From CAZHHH01 sp052400685 (GTDB lineage Bacteria; Bacteroidota; Bacteroidia; Bacteroidales; Marinilabiliaceae), in the NCBI GenBank assembly GCA_052400685.1, contig JBQTGJ010000012.1: a stretch of 64,000 bases of DNA. The stretch is one strand, 5' to 3'. A model generated the notes under the pieces. That model was not told where the DNA came from. It did not search any database and was given only the letters and a program-made list of their open reading frames with translations. Below are positions 45,759 to 53,459 of the stretch, in pieces. Both the position numbers and the translations under genes were made by a program. The first letter of the stretch is position 1. The number at the start of each line of letters is the position of its first letter.

Positions 45759-46759
45759 GCGTGCAGGGCTTTAATTAAAACGTTATTTTTTTCGGGCAAC
45801 TGGGTAGAGAGGCGGAAATGGTTCTTCGACAGGCCTCTGAAGTTAGAAGCATCCCGAATTAAAATGTTAAAGTTCTCAGCGAGCCATCTCTTCAATTCTG
45901 GGGCGTTTGTTGGTGCTGTCACCAGAAAATAGGAGGTAGCCGAAGGGATGACCGAGAAACCATCGAGGCTGTTGATTTCTGACTGAAGACGACGGGATTC
46001 ATCCAGTAAATATGATAGAGAAAAGTTATCTGAGAAACGGCTCGAGAAACAATATTCACCTGCTTCTATGGCCAGTGAGTTAATGCGCCAGGGCATCAAT
46101 AGTCTCTTGAGGCGATTCACCATGCCGGGGGTTGTTATTAAATATCCCAGGCGAAGGCCGGGAATTGAAAACCGCTTGGTGAGTGAGCGGATCACCACGA
46201 GGTTGGCGCATTCAGGGGCTTCGTTCTCAAGCGTTATGGGCGAGAGGGAGAATTGGACATATGCTTCATCAACGATAAACAAGGTGTCCGGGTGGGCACA
46301 TATCATATCTTTCAGCGCCTGACGATTAAAAAGTTTTCCATCCGGATTGTTAGGGTTTCCGATCCAGATGGTGTCATATTTTGCGGTATCTTCATTGGGA
46401 AATAGCGTGTTGGGGCAGAAGGTGAGTGAATGGTGATACATCCGGCAGGCATCTTCATATTCGGAAAATGAGGGCGTGTAAATGAGTGATCGTTTATTTT
46501 GGTACAGGGCGGCCAGCAGATAAAAGGCTTCTACCGCGCCATTGGTCATCAGAACGCTTCCTGCCGGTAACCCTTTTTGCATCTCAATGGTTTTTGCCAG
46601 TGACTCAGCCATGGGGTCAGGATAGGTTGTTAATTTACCGATGCAACGATTCAGATGGCTCTGCAATCCTTCGTTGAGTCCATACGGATTCACATTCGAA
46701 CTGAAGTTGATTCGAATCAGGGGAAATAGGTGTCGATCGTCTCCATGCCCGTGTATCAT
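45749..46759 (-). CDS. cobD: L-threonine-O-3-phosphate decarboxylase (CobD)
   Basis: A 336-residue PLP enzyme of the histidinol-phosphate aminotransferase type. INFSSNVNPYG starts the domain, GNPNNPDGKLF and FIVDEAYVQF contact PLP, and the Schiff-base lysine is in VIRSLTKRFSIPGLRLGY. In this context the decarboxylase assignment is secure rather than an aminotransferase. No threonine kinase (PduX or BluE) gene is visible nearby. Overlaps cobQ by 4 bp. Confidence 0.88.
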   Translation of the reverse strand: MIHGHGDDRHLFPLIRINFSSNVNPYGLNEGLQSHLNRCIGKLTTYPDPMAESLAKTIEMQKGLPAGSVLMTNGAVEAFYLLAALYQNKRSLIYTPSFSEYEDACRMYHHSLTFCPNTLFPNEDTAKYDTIWIGNPNNPDGKLFNRQALKDMICAHPDTLFIVDEAYVQFSLSPITLENEAPECANLVVIRSLTKRFSIPGLRLGYLITTPGMVNRLKRLLMPWRINSLAIEAGEYCFSSRFSDNFSLSYLLDESRRLQSEINSLDGFSVIPSATSYFLVTAPTNAPELKRWLAENFNILIRDASNFRGLSKNHFRLSTQLPEKNNVLIKALHAWR

Positions 46760-48237
46760 GCTTCCAGAATTTTATAAATGGTTTCCATATCTGAATTTTC
46801 GCGTACATGTTGGGCCAATAGTCGGTATTGACGCTGTTTATAAGCAGAGTAATCTTCGGTGGTGTGACTTGTTTTTGTGAAGGGCGTTAGGAGGTCTTCT
46901 ATAACTATGGGGTTATCAAGTATGCCGTGCATATAGGTTCCCCAGAGATTATCGCCCGAGCGACAACCTTCTTTATCTCCGTTTTCCAGTCGATTCAGCG
47001 GGATTGCTTCGGATGCCAAAAGTGTTTTTCCCATATGAATTTCGTAGCCGGAACAGAGGTCGTTGTTGTTCTTATAGTAAAACGAGCTGCGTATCGTTTG
47101 TTTTTCTTCTTCGAGAATGGTGGTGACCGGCAAAATGTTTAAGCCGGGGACGGCTTTTATTTGACCTTCAGTCTCGTTGGGATCCTCAATGCGTTGACCC
47201 ATCATCTGGAAACCGCCACAGATGCCGATAACCGTTTTCCCTGCCCGTGCCAGGCGCGAAAGTTCAGCCGCTACGCCATTTCGCTTTAGTTCAATTAAAT
47301 CGGCAATGGTGTTTTTGGAGCCTGGAATAATTATGATGTCGGCTTTTTTTAATTCCGTGGGGTTGTTGGTGTAATAGAGTTGCACTCTTTCGTCGTGTTC
47401 CAGCCGCCCAAAATCGGTGAAGTTGGAGAGACGCCTTAAAAGAACAACCGCAATATTTATTTTATTGTCGTTGGCAAAGGTCGCTTTTCTTTCCAGAGAG
47501 ACAGAATCTTCCTCTTCAATTTGAATGTGGTTGAATGTCGGGATGATGCCCAATACCGGAATTGCGGTAAGGTCTTCAATTATTTTTTTCCCTTCGTCGA
47601 ACAGATGTATGTCACCTCTGAATTTGTTGATGATGATGCCTTTTATGAGCTGCCGTTCTTCAGGGGCGAGCAATTGAATGGAGCCATAGATGCTGGCAAA
47701 TACCCCGCCTCGCTCTATGTCGGCCACTAAGATGACCGGTGTATTGGTGGTGAGGGCCACTTTCATGTTGGCGATGTCGTTATTTTTTAGGTTTAACTCC
47801 GAAATGCTTCCCGCACCTTCAATAACAATGGGGTTGTATTTTGGGGAGAGTCGGCGGAAGGCGTTCATTGCTTCTGTAAATAGCAACTCTTTTATTTCAC
47901 CTCTGAAATAGCTGCCGGCAGAGTAATTACCAAATATTTTACCATTTAAAATGACTTGTGCCGTCTTGTCGGAACTGGGTTTGAGTAGTACCGGGTTCAT
48001 GTCGGTATGACAATCAATACCACAGGCTTCAGCTTGAACTGCCTGTGCACGACCGATTTCTCCTCCATTGGTGGTTACAAAGCTGTTGAGCGACATGTTT
48101 TGCGATTTGAAGGGAACCGGATGATAGCCGTCTTCCCGAAAAATACGGCAAAAGGCGGTTGCCAGTACACTCTTTCCCACATCAGAGCCGGTTCCAACTA
48201 ACATTAGGTTGCGTATTGTCTTTTTTCGGTTAGTCAT
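46756..48237 (-). CDS. cobQ: cobyric acid synthase
   Basis: 493 residues from MTNRKKTIRNLMLVG; a longer frame would begin inside the R1 repeat and is unlikely. LMLVGTGSDVGKSVLATAFCRIF is the ATPase P-loop, KSQNMSLNSFVT follows, and IGICGGFQMMGQRIEDP contains the amidotransferase cysteine. It amidates four side chains of adenosylcobyrinate diamide. The start codon lies within the last 8 bp of the hydrolase gene upstream, because the R1 insertion moved that gene's stop. Confidence 0.92.
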   Translation of the reverse strand: MTNRKKTIRNLMLVGTGSDVGKSVLATAFCRIFREDGYHPVPFKSQNMSLNSFVTTNGGEIGRAQAVQAEACGIDCHTDMNPVLLKPSSDKTAQVILNGKIFGNYSAGSYFRGEIKELLFTEAMNAFRRLSPKYNPIVIEGAGSISELNLKNNDIANMKVALTTNTPVILVADIERGGVFASIYGSIQLLAPEERQLIKGIIINKFRGDIHLFDEGKKIIEDLTAIPVLGIIPTFNHIQIEEEDSVSLERKATFANDNKINIAVVLLRRLSNFTDFGRLEHDERVQLYYTNNPTELKKADIIIIPGSKNTIADLIELKRNGVAAELSRLARAGKTVIGICGGFQMMGQRIEDPNETEGQIKAVPGLNILPVTTILEEEKQTIRSSFYYKNNNDLCSGYEIHMGKTLLASEAIPLNRLENGDKEGCRSGDNLWGTYMHGILDNPIVIEDLLTPFTKTSHTTEDYSAYKQRQYRLLAQHVRENSDMETIYKILEA

Positions 48238-49192
48238 AAAATTTATTTTGGTCTTGTAAGAAAAGTTCTCGATTTTGGGTGCTTGATAAGAAATGTTCAA
48301 ATACAAGGCTTGCGAAGTCCGAAAAATATGAGTTTACTCTGGTAAATGACCATTTTGAGGACAAGCATAACGCAGTATTTGGATTTTTCTTGCAAGCATC
48401 ATTTAGAAATTGATCCCTTTTAAAATGATTAAACCAGGCCATTTTTGATTGAAAGATGCGATTAAGTTTTTCGGTGGAAAAGTCGGCTACGCAGTACCCG
48501 CTGCCAGTCTTCTGGGTTTCTGCCAAAATGTTGCCTTTGGGGTCGATGATCATTGCCAGTCCAGGCAGATGTGCCCCGCGGGCAGTGCTCCCCGAAAGGT
48601 TACACGCCATTACATAACAGGCGTTGTCGTAGGCTCGTGCACACAAATAGCGTTTAAAACGTTCCGATTTTTCAGTCGCGGTTTCGTTGGGCGACGCAAA
48701 TGCCATGGCCAGCAGGTTGGCGCCTTGCCGGGCTTGTGCATAGCTGATTTCGGGGAAATGGGTCTCGAAACAGAGTTGCATGCCTATTTTGAGTGGCCCT
48801 GTCTGGAAAACGGATAATTCATCTCCTTCCGAAAAAGTGCTTTTTTCATTGGGCCCCAAATGACTTTTTTGGTGAATGCCTGCTATCTTTCCCTTTGTGA
48901 AGAGATAGTGCGCAATGAAGAACTGTTCGTTGTGCTGTTGCGGATATCCGACGGCAAAAGAGAGATTTGAGCTTTTTGAGAATCCGGTCAATTGTTGCAA
49001 TACGGCCTCTTCTTGCAATAGTGCCAGGGCAATATCTTGTTTTGCCGTAGCATAGCCAGTAATGCTCAGTTCGGGGAATAAAACAAAGCCGATTCCTTCT
49101 TTATCAAGCTGTTGCAGCAGCGTCAATGTCTGGTTTAAATTGGCCGTGATATCTCCGGGAATGGCGTGTATATAAGCTGCCGCTATTTTCAT
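48230..49192 (-). CDS. nitrilase-like carbon-nitrogen hydrolase, C-terminus altered by a repeat
   Basis: 320 residues. The CN-hydrolase triad is intact: E41 in LFPELSITGY, K109 in HQKSHLGPNEK, C141 in GMQLCFETHFPE. The domain ends near residue 263 (FNHFKRDQFLND); the last ~57 residues are encoded by the R1 repeat and its flank and have no counterpart in the family. The reaction is unknown: members hydrolyse amides or nitriles. Its place between btuD and cobQ suggests a corrinoid-related or salvage task, which is inference. It overlaps btuD by 4 bp. Confidence 0.85.
   Translation of the reverse strand: MKIAAAYIHAIPGDITANLNQTLTLLQQLDKEGIGFVLFPELSITGYATAKQDIALALLQEEAVLQQLTGFSKSSNLSFAVGYPQQHNEQFFIAHYLFTKGKIAGIHQKSHLGPNEKSTFSEGDELSVFQTGPLKIGMQLCFETHFPEISYAQARQGANLLAMAFASPNETATEKSERFKRYLCARAYDNACYVMACNLSGSTARGAHLPGLAMIIDPKGNILAETQKTGSGYCVADFSTEKLNRIFQSKMAWFNHFKRDQFLNDACKKNPNTALCLSSKWSFTRVNSYFSDFASLVFEHFLSSTQNRELFLQDQNKFYD
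48280..48399. repeat. dispersed repeat R1, copy 3 (type B ends)
   Basis: On the minus strand the copy runs TGCTTGCAAGAAAAATCC ... GGATTTT-type ends inverted as TTCTTATCAAGCA, with the shared core (CTGCGTTATGCTTGTCCTCA, AATGGTCATTTAC, ATTTTTCGGACTTCGCAAGCC). It lies inside the coding frame of the hydrolase and supplies its C-terminus without a stop. Confidence 0.85.
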
Positions 49193-50211
49193 TGGTTTAG
49201 ATGATTCATGGTTATTTCTACAATTTTTTCAACTGATATTTCTGTGGCCAGATGCTTCTTTTCTTTAAATAATTGAAAGGCACTGTGTCCGTTTTTGCTG
49301 ATCTGAATCCATAATTCCGGGTTGTCATTCATGCCCGTGGTTTTGATGCCTCTGCGGGCAAAGGCCCGTCGGAGCAGGACGTATTCAAAGCCATGTCCTT
49401 TTACCGGTAGTTTTTGGAAATGCTCGTATTCTACTCTAAATAATCCGGTGTTGGTGTCGAATTCGATGCCTTTGTTTTGAAAGAGCTTTTGGAAAGCATT
49501 TTTTAATAGCAGATCTTCGGGACTGCCGGTGATAAGTGGGCCTCCCTGGGGTAATAGCCACAGATGATCGGCCATCTGTAAGGCCAGATCCAGATCGTGT
49601 GTCGACAGTAATACCGATTTTCCGGCGTGGGAGGCTATTTGTCGCAGCAGCTGAATGATCTCAACACGTGCCGGGAGGTCGAGAAAGGCGGTGGGTTCAT
49701 CCAGTATGATGATGGGCGTGTTTTGTGCCAATGCCTTGGCAATAAATGCTTTTTGTCGTTCACCATCGCTGATGGACGAAAGTAAAGCCTCTTTTTTATG
49801 TGCAATACCACATTGTTCAATGGCCTCGTTAATAATCTGTTTGTCTTTCGGGGTGAGTCGGCCAAACATTCCTGAGTAAGGGCTTCTGCCATAGGAGACC
49901 AATTCGTAGATGGTGGCATTGGGAACGATTATCCGGTCGGTTAAAACAACACTTATCATTTTTGAGATCTCCTTTTCTGAAAGGTGTGTCAACAACTTAT
50001 TCTGAATGGTTATTTCGCCCGACAAATGGGGTTGAAAGTTGCAAATGGTTCGTAGTAGCGTGCTTTTTCCGGCGCCATTGGCACCCAACAGGCAAACCAG
50101 TTCGCCCTGACGCATGGTGGCATTGAGATTAGAGGCGACGTAGTTGGTCATCTTTCCGTGGGGATAGCCAACGGATAATTGGGATATCTTTATGTGTTTG
50201 GATTTTTCCAT
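49189..50211 (-). CDS. btuD: cobalamin ABC transporter ATPase
   Basis: 340 residues. Residues 1-245 form an ABC ATPase of the FecCD/BtuCD type: Walker A GANGAGKST (43-51), signature SISDGERQKAFIAKALAQ, Walker B IIILDEPTAFLD and the LLSTHDLDLAL switch histidine. The signature is SDGER rather than the usual SGGQ. About 95 extra residues follow (FRVEYEHFQKLPVKGHGFEYVLLRRAFARRGI...), an extension seen in some Bacteroidota iron/B12 transporters and of unknown role. It is directly joined to btuC. Confidence 0.9.
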   Translation of the reverse strand: MEKSKHIKISQLSVGYPHGKMTNYVASNLNATMRQGELVCLLGANGAGKSTLLRTICNFQPHLSGEITIQNKLLTHLSEKEISKMISVVLTDRIIVPNATIYELVSYGRSPYSGMFGRLTPKDKQIINEAIEQCGIAHKKEALLSSISDGERQKAFIAKALAQNTPIIILDEPTAFLDLPARVEIIQLLRQIASHAGKSVLLSTHDLDLALQMADHLWLLPQGGPLITGSPEDLLLKNAFQKLFQNKGIEFDTNTGLFRVEYEHFQKLPVKGHGFEYVLLRRAFARRGIKTTGMNDNPELWIQISKNGHSAFQLFKEKKHLATEISVEKIVEITMNHLNQ

Positions 50212-51272
50212 CAGCGTTCTGTTTGATTGTCTCTTCTTCGTTTCCAGATAACGGAAATAACTACGGGGGCGCCCACAAAAGCTGTTACCGAGTTTATAGG
50301 CAGTTCACTGTCGAGGCCCGGTAACCGGGCAATGAGGTTGCAAAGTAAAGCAATGATGCCTCCCAGAACAGAGGTGTTAAGAATCAGCCTGAAATGATTG
50401 GAAGTGTGTGAAATCATTTTTGCCAGATGAGGAACGGCCATCCCAATAAATATGATTGGGCCGCAAAAAGCTGTTACAATAGCGGTTAAGATGCCAGATG
50501 CGAGGATGGTGATGAACCGTGCCCGGGAAATTTTTAGTCCCAGGTTGCGGGCATAATTGTCGCCCAATGCCAATAAGTCCAGGGGTTTTGACAGAAAGAG
50601 TGATGCCAATGACAGGGGCAGGATAAACATGGTAAACCATTGAGCTCGCTGCAACGACAAGCGGCTGAAGCTGCCCAGACCCCAGATGACATAGTTGTGA
50701 ACATCCTCTTCGAGGCTGTAAAATTTTAAGATCCCCACCAACGAGTTGGAGAGATAACCAATCATGACCCCGATTATTAAGACCCCCAGGGTACCGCCAA
50801 TATTTTTGGAGATAAAAAGGATGATGGCTAAAACGGCCATGGCGCCGGCTAATGATGCGATGGTCACTGCCAGATGGCCCCACGCACCAATTTGGCCAAA
50901 CGAAAACCCGAAAAATTGTCCGGCAACCAACAAAACGGAGGCAACACCCAGACTGGCGCCCGATGAGATTCCCAGTACCGAGGGGCCTGCCAATGGATTG
51001 CGAAAAAGGGTTTGCATTAACAGTCCGGCCACGCCCAATGCCATGCCGGTACTCAACGCCACCATTGCCTGTGGCAGACGAGTGCGAATCAGAATGTTTT
51101 CAAGAATGATGTTGTTGCTGCCATGTCCCGTCAAAATTTGAAAGGCTTCGCGCAATGGTATGGTCACCGACCCCAGGGCCAGGTTTAAGATAAAAAAGAG
51201 GCACAAAAGAAGGAGCATCCCTAACAATAGGAAGGGTTGCGGCAGATTGATATGGATTTTGTTACAGCTCAT
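50211..51272 (-). CDS. btuC: cobalamin ABC transporter permease
   Basis: 353 residues with about ten membrane helices, of the FecCD family. TRLPQAMVALSTGMALGVAGLLMQTLFRNPLAGPSVLGISSGASLG is the conserved N-terminal signature, and GPIIFIGMAVPHLAKMI contains the coupling loop to the ATPase. The assignment to corrinoids rather than siderophores rests on its position between btuF and btuD under a B12 riboswitch. Overlaps btuF by 4 bp. Confidence 0.9.
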   Translation of the reverse strand: MSCNKIHINLPQPFLLLGMLLLLCLFFILNLALGSVTIPLREAFQILTGHGSNNIILENILIRTRLPQAMVALSTGMALGVAGLLMQTLFRNPLAGPSVLGISSGASLGVASVLLVAGQFFGFSFGQIGAWGHLAVTIASLAGAMAVLAIILFISKNIGGTLGVLIIGVMIGYLSNSLVGILKFYSLEEDVHNYVIWGLGSFSRLSLQRAQWFTMFILPLSLASLFLSKPLDLLALGDNYARNLGLKISRARFITILASGILTAIVTAFCGPIIFIGMAVPHLAKMISHTSNHFRLILNTSVLGGIIALLCNLIARLPGLDSELPINSVTAFVGAPVVISVIWKRRRDNQTER

Positions 51273-52393
51273 TTCAGTTGCTTGTAAAAATAAGGGTGAT
51301 AGTTGGGCAGCAGCTCCGGGTGTAAAAAGTGAATGTAGTCAGACAGCACCACATCGGGTTTCATGGCATTTTGTTCATAGTAGGGCACTTCGCGTATGTT
51401 GCAGACAAAAACACAGTTGTTGTTAAAGGCTTTGAAATCGGCATAGCGCGGGTCTTCACTCTTCATTGATTGTTTGTTGTATGCCAGCGGTTCGGGCAGT
51501 AATATCCGCCAATAGTCGCAGTTGGCTGCTGTGGCATATACGGTCTCAAAATCCAGTGGATGAGCGGCTTTCTTTTTGTCTTTAAAGATGTATGTGGCGC
51601 CGGCATCTCTGAAATAGTGGGCGTAAAAGCTGTCGCCTCCCGGTACATACCAGGTGCCCGAGCGCATCTTGCCCGAAAAAACTGTTGGCCGGTTTTCGAC
51701 GTTTGCTGCCAGTTGTTTGAGTGAATTATACCTCTCGGCCACGGCATTAAAGAGGGAGTCGGCTTCTGTCTGTTTGCCAATAAAAGCGGCAATCATTTTT
51801 ACCCATTCGGCCCGGCCCAAAGGAGTCTCTTCTTCGTAAGCTGCCATGGGTACAAGCGGGAATCCCAGACTTTTTAAAGCATCAAAACCGCCGGTTTTAA
51901 AGGGTGATACAAAGATGACATCCGGATTGAGACTGGCGATTAACTCGGTGTTAAAATGGCCTTCTTTGCCGACTTGTTTTACCAGATGTTCCTCTATTCT
52001 GCGGTTCATCTCTTTGTGAAACAGATGGCGGCTGCTGTTTATTGCCACTATATCATCGATGTCGTCAAGCGCAAAAAAATAGGTTAACTGTGTTGATGAC
52101 AGGCATATAATCCTTTTGCAAGGTACCGGAATGACATTGGCATCTTTTGGGGTGCATTGGTTTTTGGTGTCGATGAGGTGAAATACTTCAGCCTGTTTCT
52201 TGTCATCATTCAGAGTATAAATTTTCAGAATCTTTTCAGACTCATTCTCCTCTATTTGAAAACCCTTGGCGTATTCCAGCGGAAGAAGCTGAGTGTCTTT
52301 ATCTGCATCGATGGCTTTGGACGGATGGGTTAGGCAGGCGATCAGCAGACAAGCACTGCTTATCAGATTTATGAGTCTATTTTTCCAGTTCAT
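51269..52393 (-). CDS. btuF: cobalamin-binding periplasmic lipoprotein
   Basis: 374 residues with a lipoprotein signal (LISSACLLIACLTHP, lipobox LIAC). The protein then has ~75 residues of extra N-terminal sequence before the class III binding-protein domain, which starts near KRIICLSSTQLTYFFALDDID. VGKEGHFNTELIASLNPDVIFVSPF and the following parts match BtuF/FecB-like proteins. It should pick up corrinoids in the periplasm and feed BtuCD. Overlaps the cbiK stop by 17 bp. Confidence 0.88.
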   Translation of the reverse strand: MNWKNRLINLISSACLLIACLTHPSKAIDADKDTQLLPLEYAKGFQIEENESEKILKIYTLNDDKKQAEVFHLIDTKNQCTPKDANVIPVPCKRIICLSSTQLTYFFALDDIDDIVAINSSRHLFHKEMNRRIEEHLVKQVGKEGHFNTELIASLNPDVIFVSPFKTGGFDALKSLGFPLVPMAAYEEETPLGRAEWVKMIAAFIGKQTEADSLFNAVAERYNSLKQLAANVENRPTVFSGKMRSGTWYVPGGDSFYAHYFRDAGATYIFKDKKKAAHPLDFETVYATAANCDYWRILLPEPLAYNKQSMKSEDPRYADFKAFNNNCVFVCNIREVPYYEQNAMKPDVVLSDYIHFLHPELLPNYHPYFYKQLK

Positions 52394-53240
52394 CCATGAT
52401 TTTATTTAAATGATTGATCCAGATAGCCACTATTTGATTGTATTCAGCCAAGCCATGCATGGACAGGGTCACTTGGTATCCTTCCTTTTCAAGTATTGAT
52501 TTCCAACTGTCGGGCTGTGGTCCTGCCATGTCGTTTTGGGCGTGGTCGCCGGCGACCGACATGAGCGGCATCAGTTTTATTTCTTTGATATTTTTTTTAG
52601 CCAGCCGCGTCATCACCTCCGGTAGGCCCGGATAGCCTTCTATGGTACCCAGGATATATTGCGACGATTGTTGGTTCAAATAATATTGTAAACCGGGGTA
52701 ATAGATATTTGAAGTGTGATTGGTGCCATGACCCATAAAAACGAAGGCTTCATTCTTTTTATCATCCGGTGTTATTATCTCGTGTATGCCCTGACTAAAT
52801 TGTTCGAGGTCGGCGTGCGAATACAGAAGGGGAGGAGCTAACTTAATAATGGGATAGTCTGGTAACTGATTAAACATGGTCACTGATTGATGCAGTTTTT
52901 CATATTCTTCCCCCGGTATGATGTGTAACGATTGCACCGCTATTTTTTGAAAGCCGTCGTTGGCCATTTTGACCAACGCTTCTTCGGGCGAATTAATTTG
53001 TATTCCACTGGATTTTAATTTTTTTCGAATAAAAGCAGAAGAAAAAGCCCACCGGATTTCTGTATCAGGGAATGCTATTTTTACTTGTTTTTCAATATTG
53101 TTGAACGCGATTCTGGCATTGGCATAGCTGGTGCCAAACGAGACGAGTAATATGCCGGTTTGCGTATTTTGTGTGTTCGCCATACTGCTTGATATTAGGC
53201 TGAAAATTAGTAATATAGTTAGTGTTAATCGCGTTTTCAT
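52377..53240 (-). CDS. cbiK: sirohydrochlorin cobaltochelatase CbiK, with signal peptide
   Basis: 287 residues. Residues 1-21 (LTLTILLIFSLISSSMANT) form a typical signal peptide. The rest is a CbiK-type chelatase with metal-binding histidines in LHIIPGEEYEKL, FMGHGTNHTSNIYYPGLQYYL and LMSVAGDHAQNDMAG. CbiK inserts cobalt into sirohydrochlorin, normally in the cytosol. A periplasmic form is known in Desulfovibrio. An export signal on the only cobaltochelatase of this operon is notable: it may do metal storage, salvage of tetrapyrroles or cobalt binding outside. Confidence 0.87.
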   Translation of the reverse strand: MKTRLTLTILLIFSLISSSMANTQNTQTGILLVSFGTSYANARIAFNNIEKQVKIAFPDTEIRWAFSSAFIRKKLKSSGIQINSPEEALVKMANDGFQKIAVQSLHIIPGEEYEKLHQSVTMFNQLPDYPIIKLAPPLLYSHADLEQFSQGIHEIITPDDKKNEAFVFMGHGTNHTSNIYYPGLQYYLNQQSSQYILGTIEGYPGLPEVMTRLAKKNIKEIKLMPLMSVAGDHAQNDMAGPQPDSWKSILEKEGYQVTLSMHGLAEYNQIVAIWINHLNKIMDELEK

Positions 53241-53349
53241 ATGTTTATAATTTGTTTTTCAGTTGTCATATGGAACTCGCCAGGATAAGCATCCTTCTGT
53301 TTGTGAATCAATTCCCATGGCTCGTTTCATCTGTGTTTATATATTATTA

Positions 53350-53434
53350 TAGTGTCTGTCCATAAACTAAGTGCTTGAAATATAAACTTCAAATACAAGC
53401 CTGATGAAGTAGTTGACTTTATAGACAAACACTA
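53350..53434. repeat. dispersed repeat R1, copy 4 (internal deletion)
   Basis: An 85-bp short form in the gap between btuB and cbiK. Both type A ends are intact (TAGTGTCTGTCCATAAACT and AGTTGACTTTATAGACAAAC). The central part with the GCG-rich palindrome arms is missing, so it can still fold into a simple hairpin. Confidence 0.8.
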
Positions 53435-53459
53435 TACAGTCATAAATGCAACCACCATT

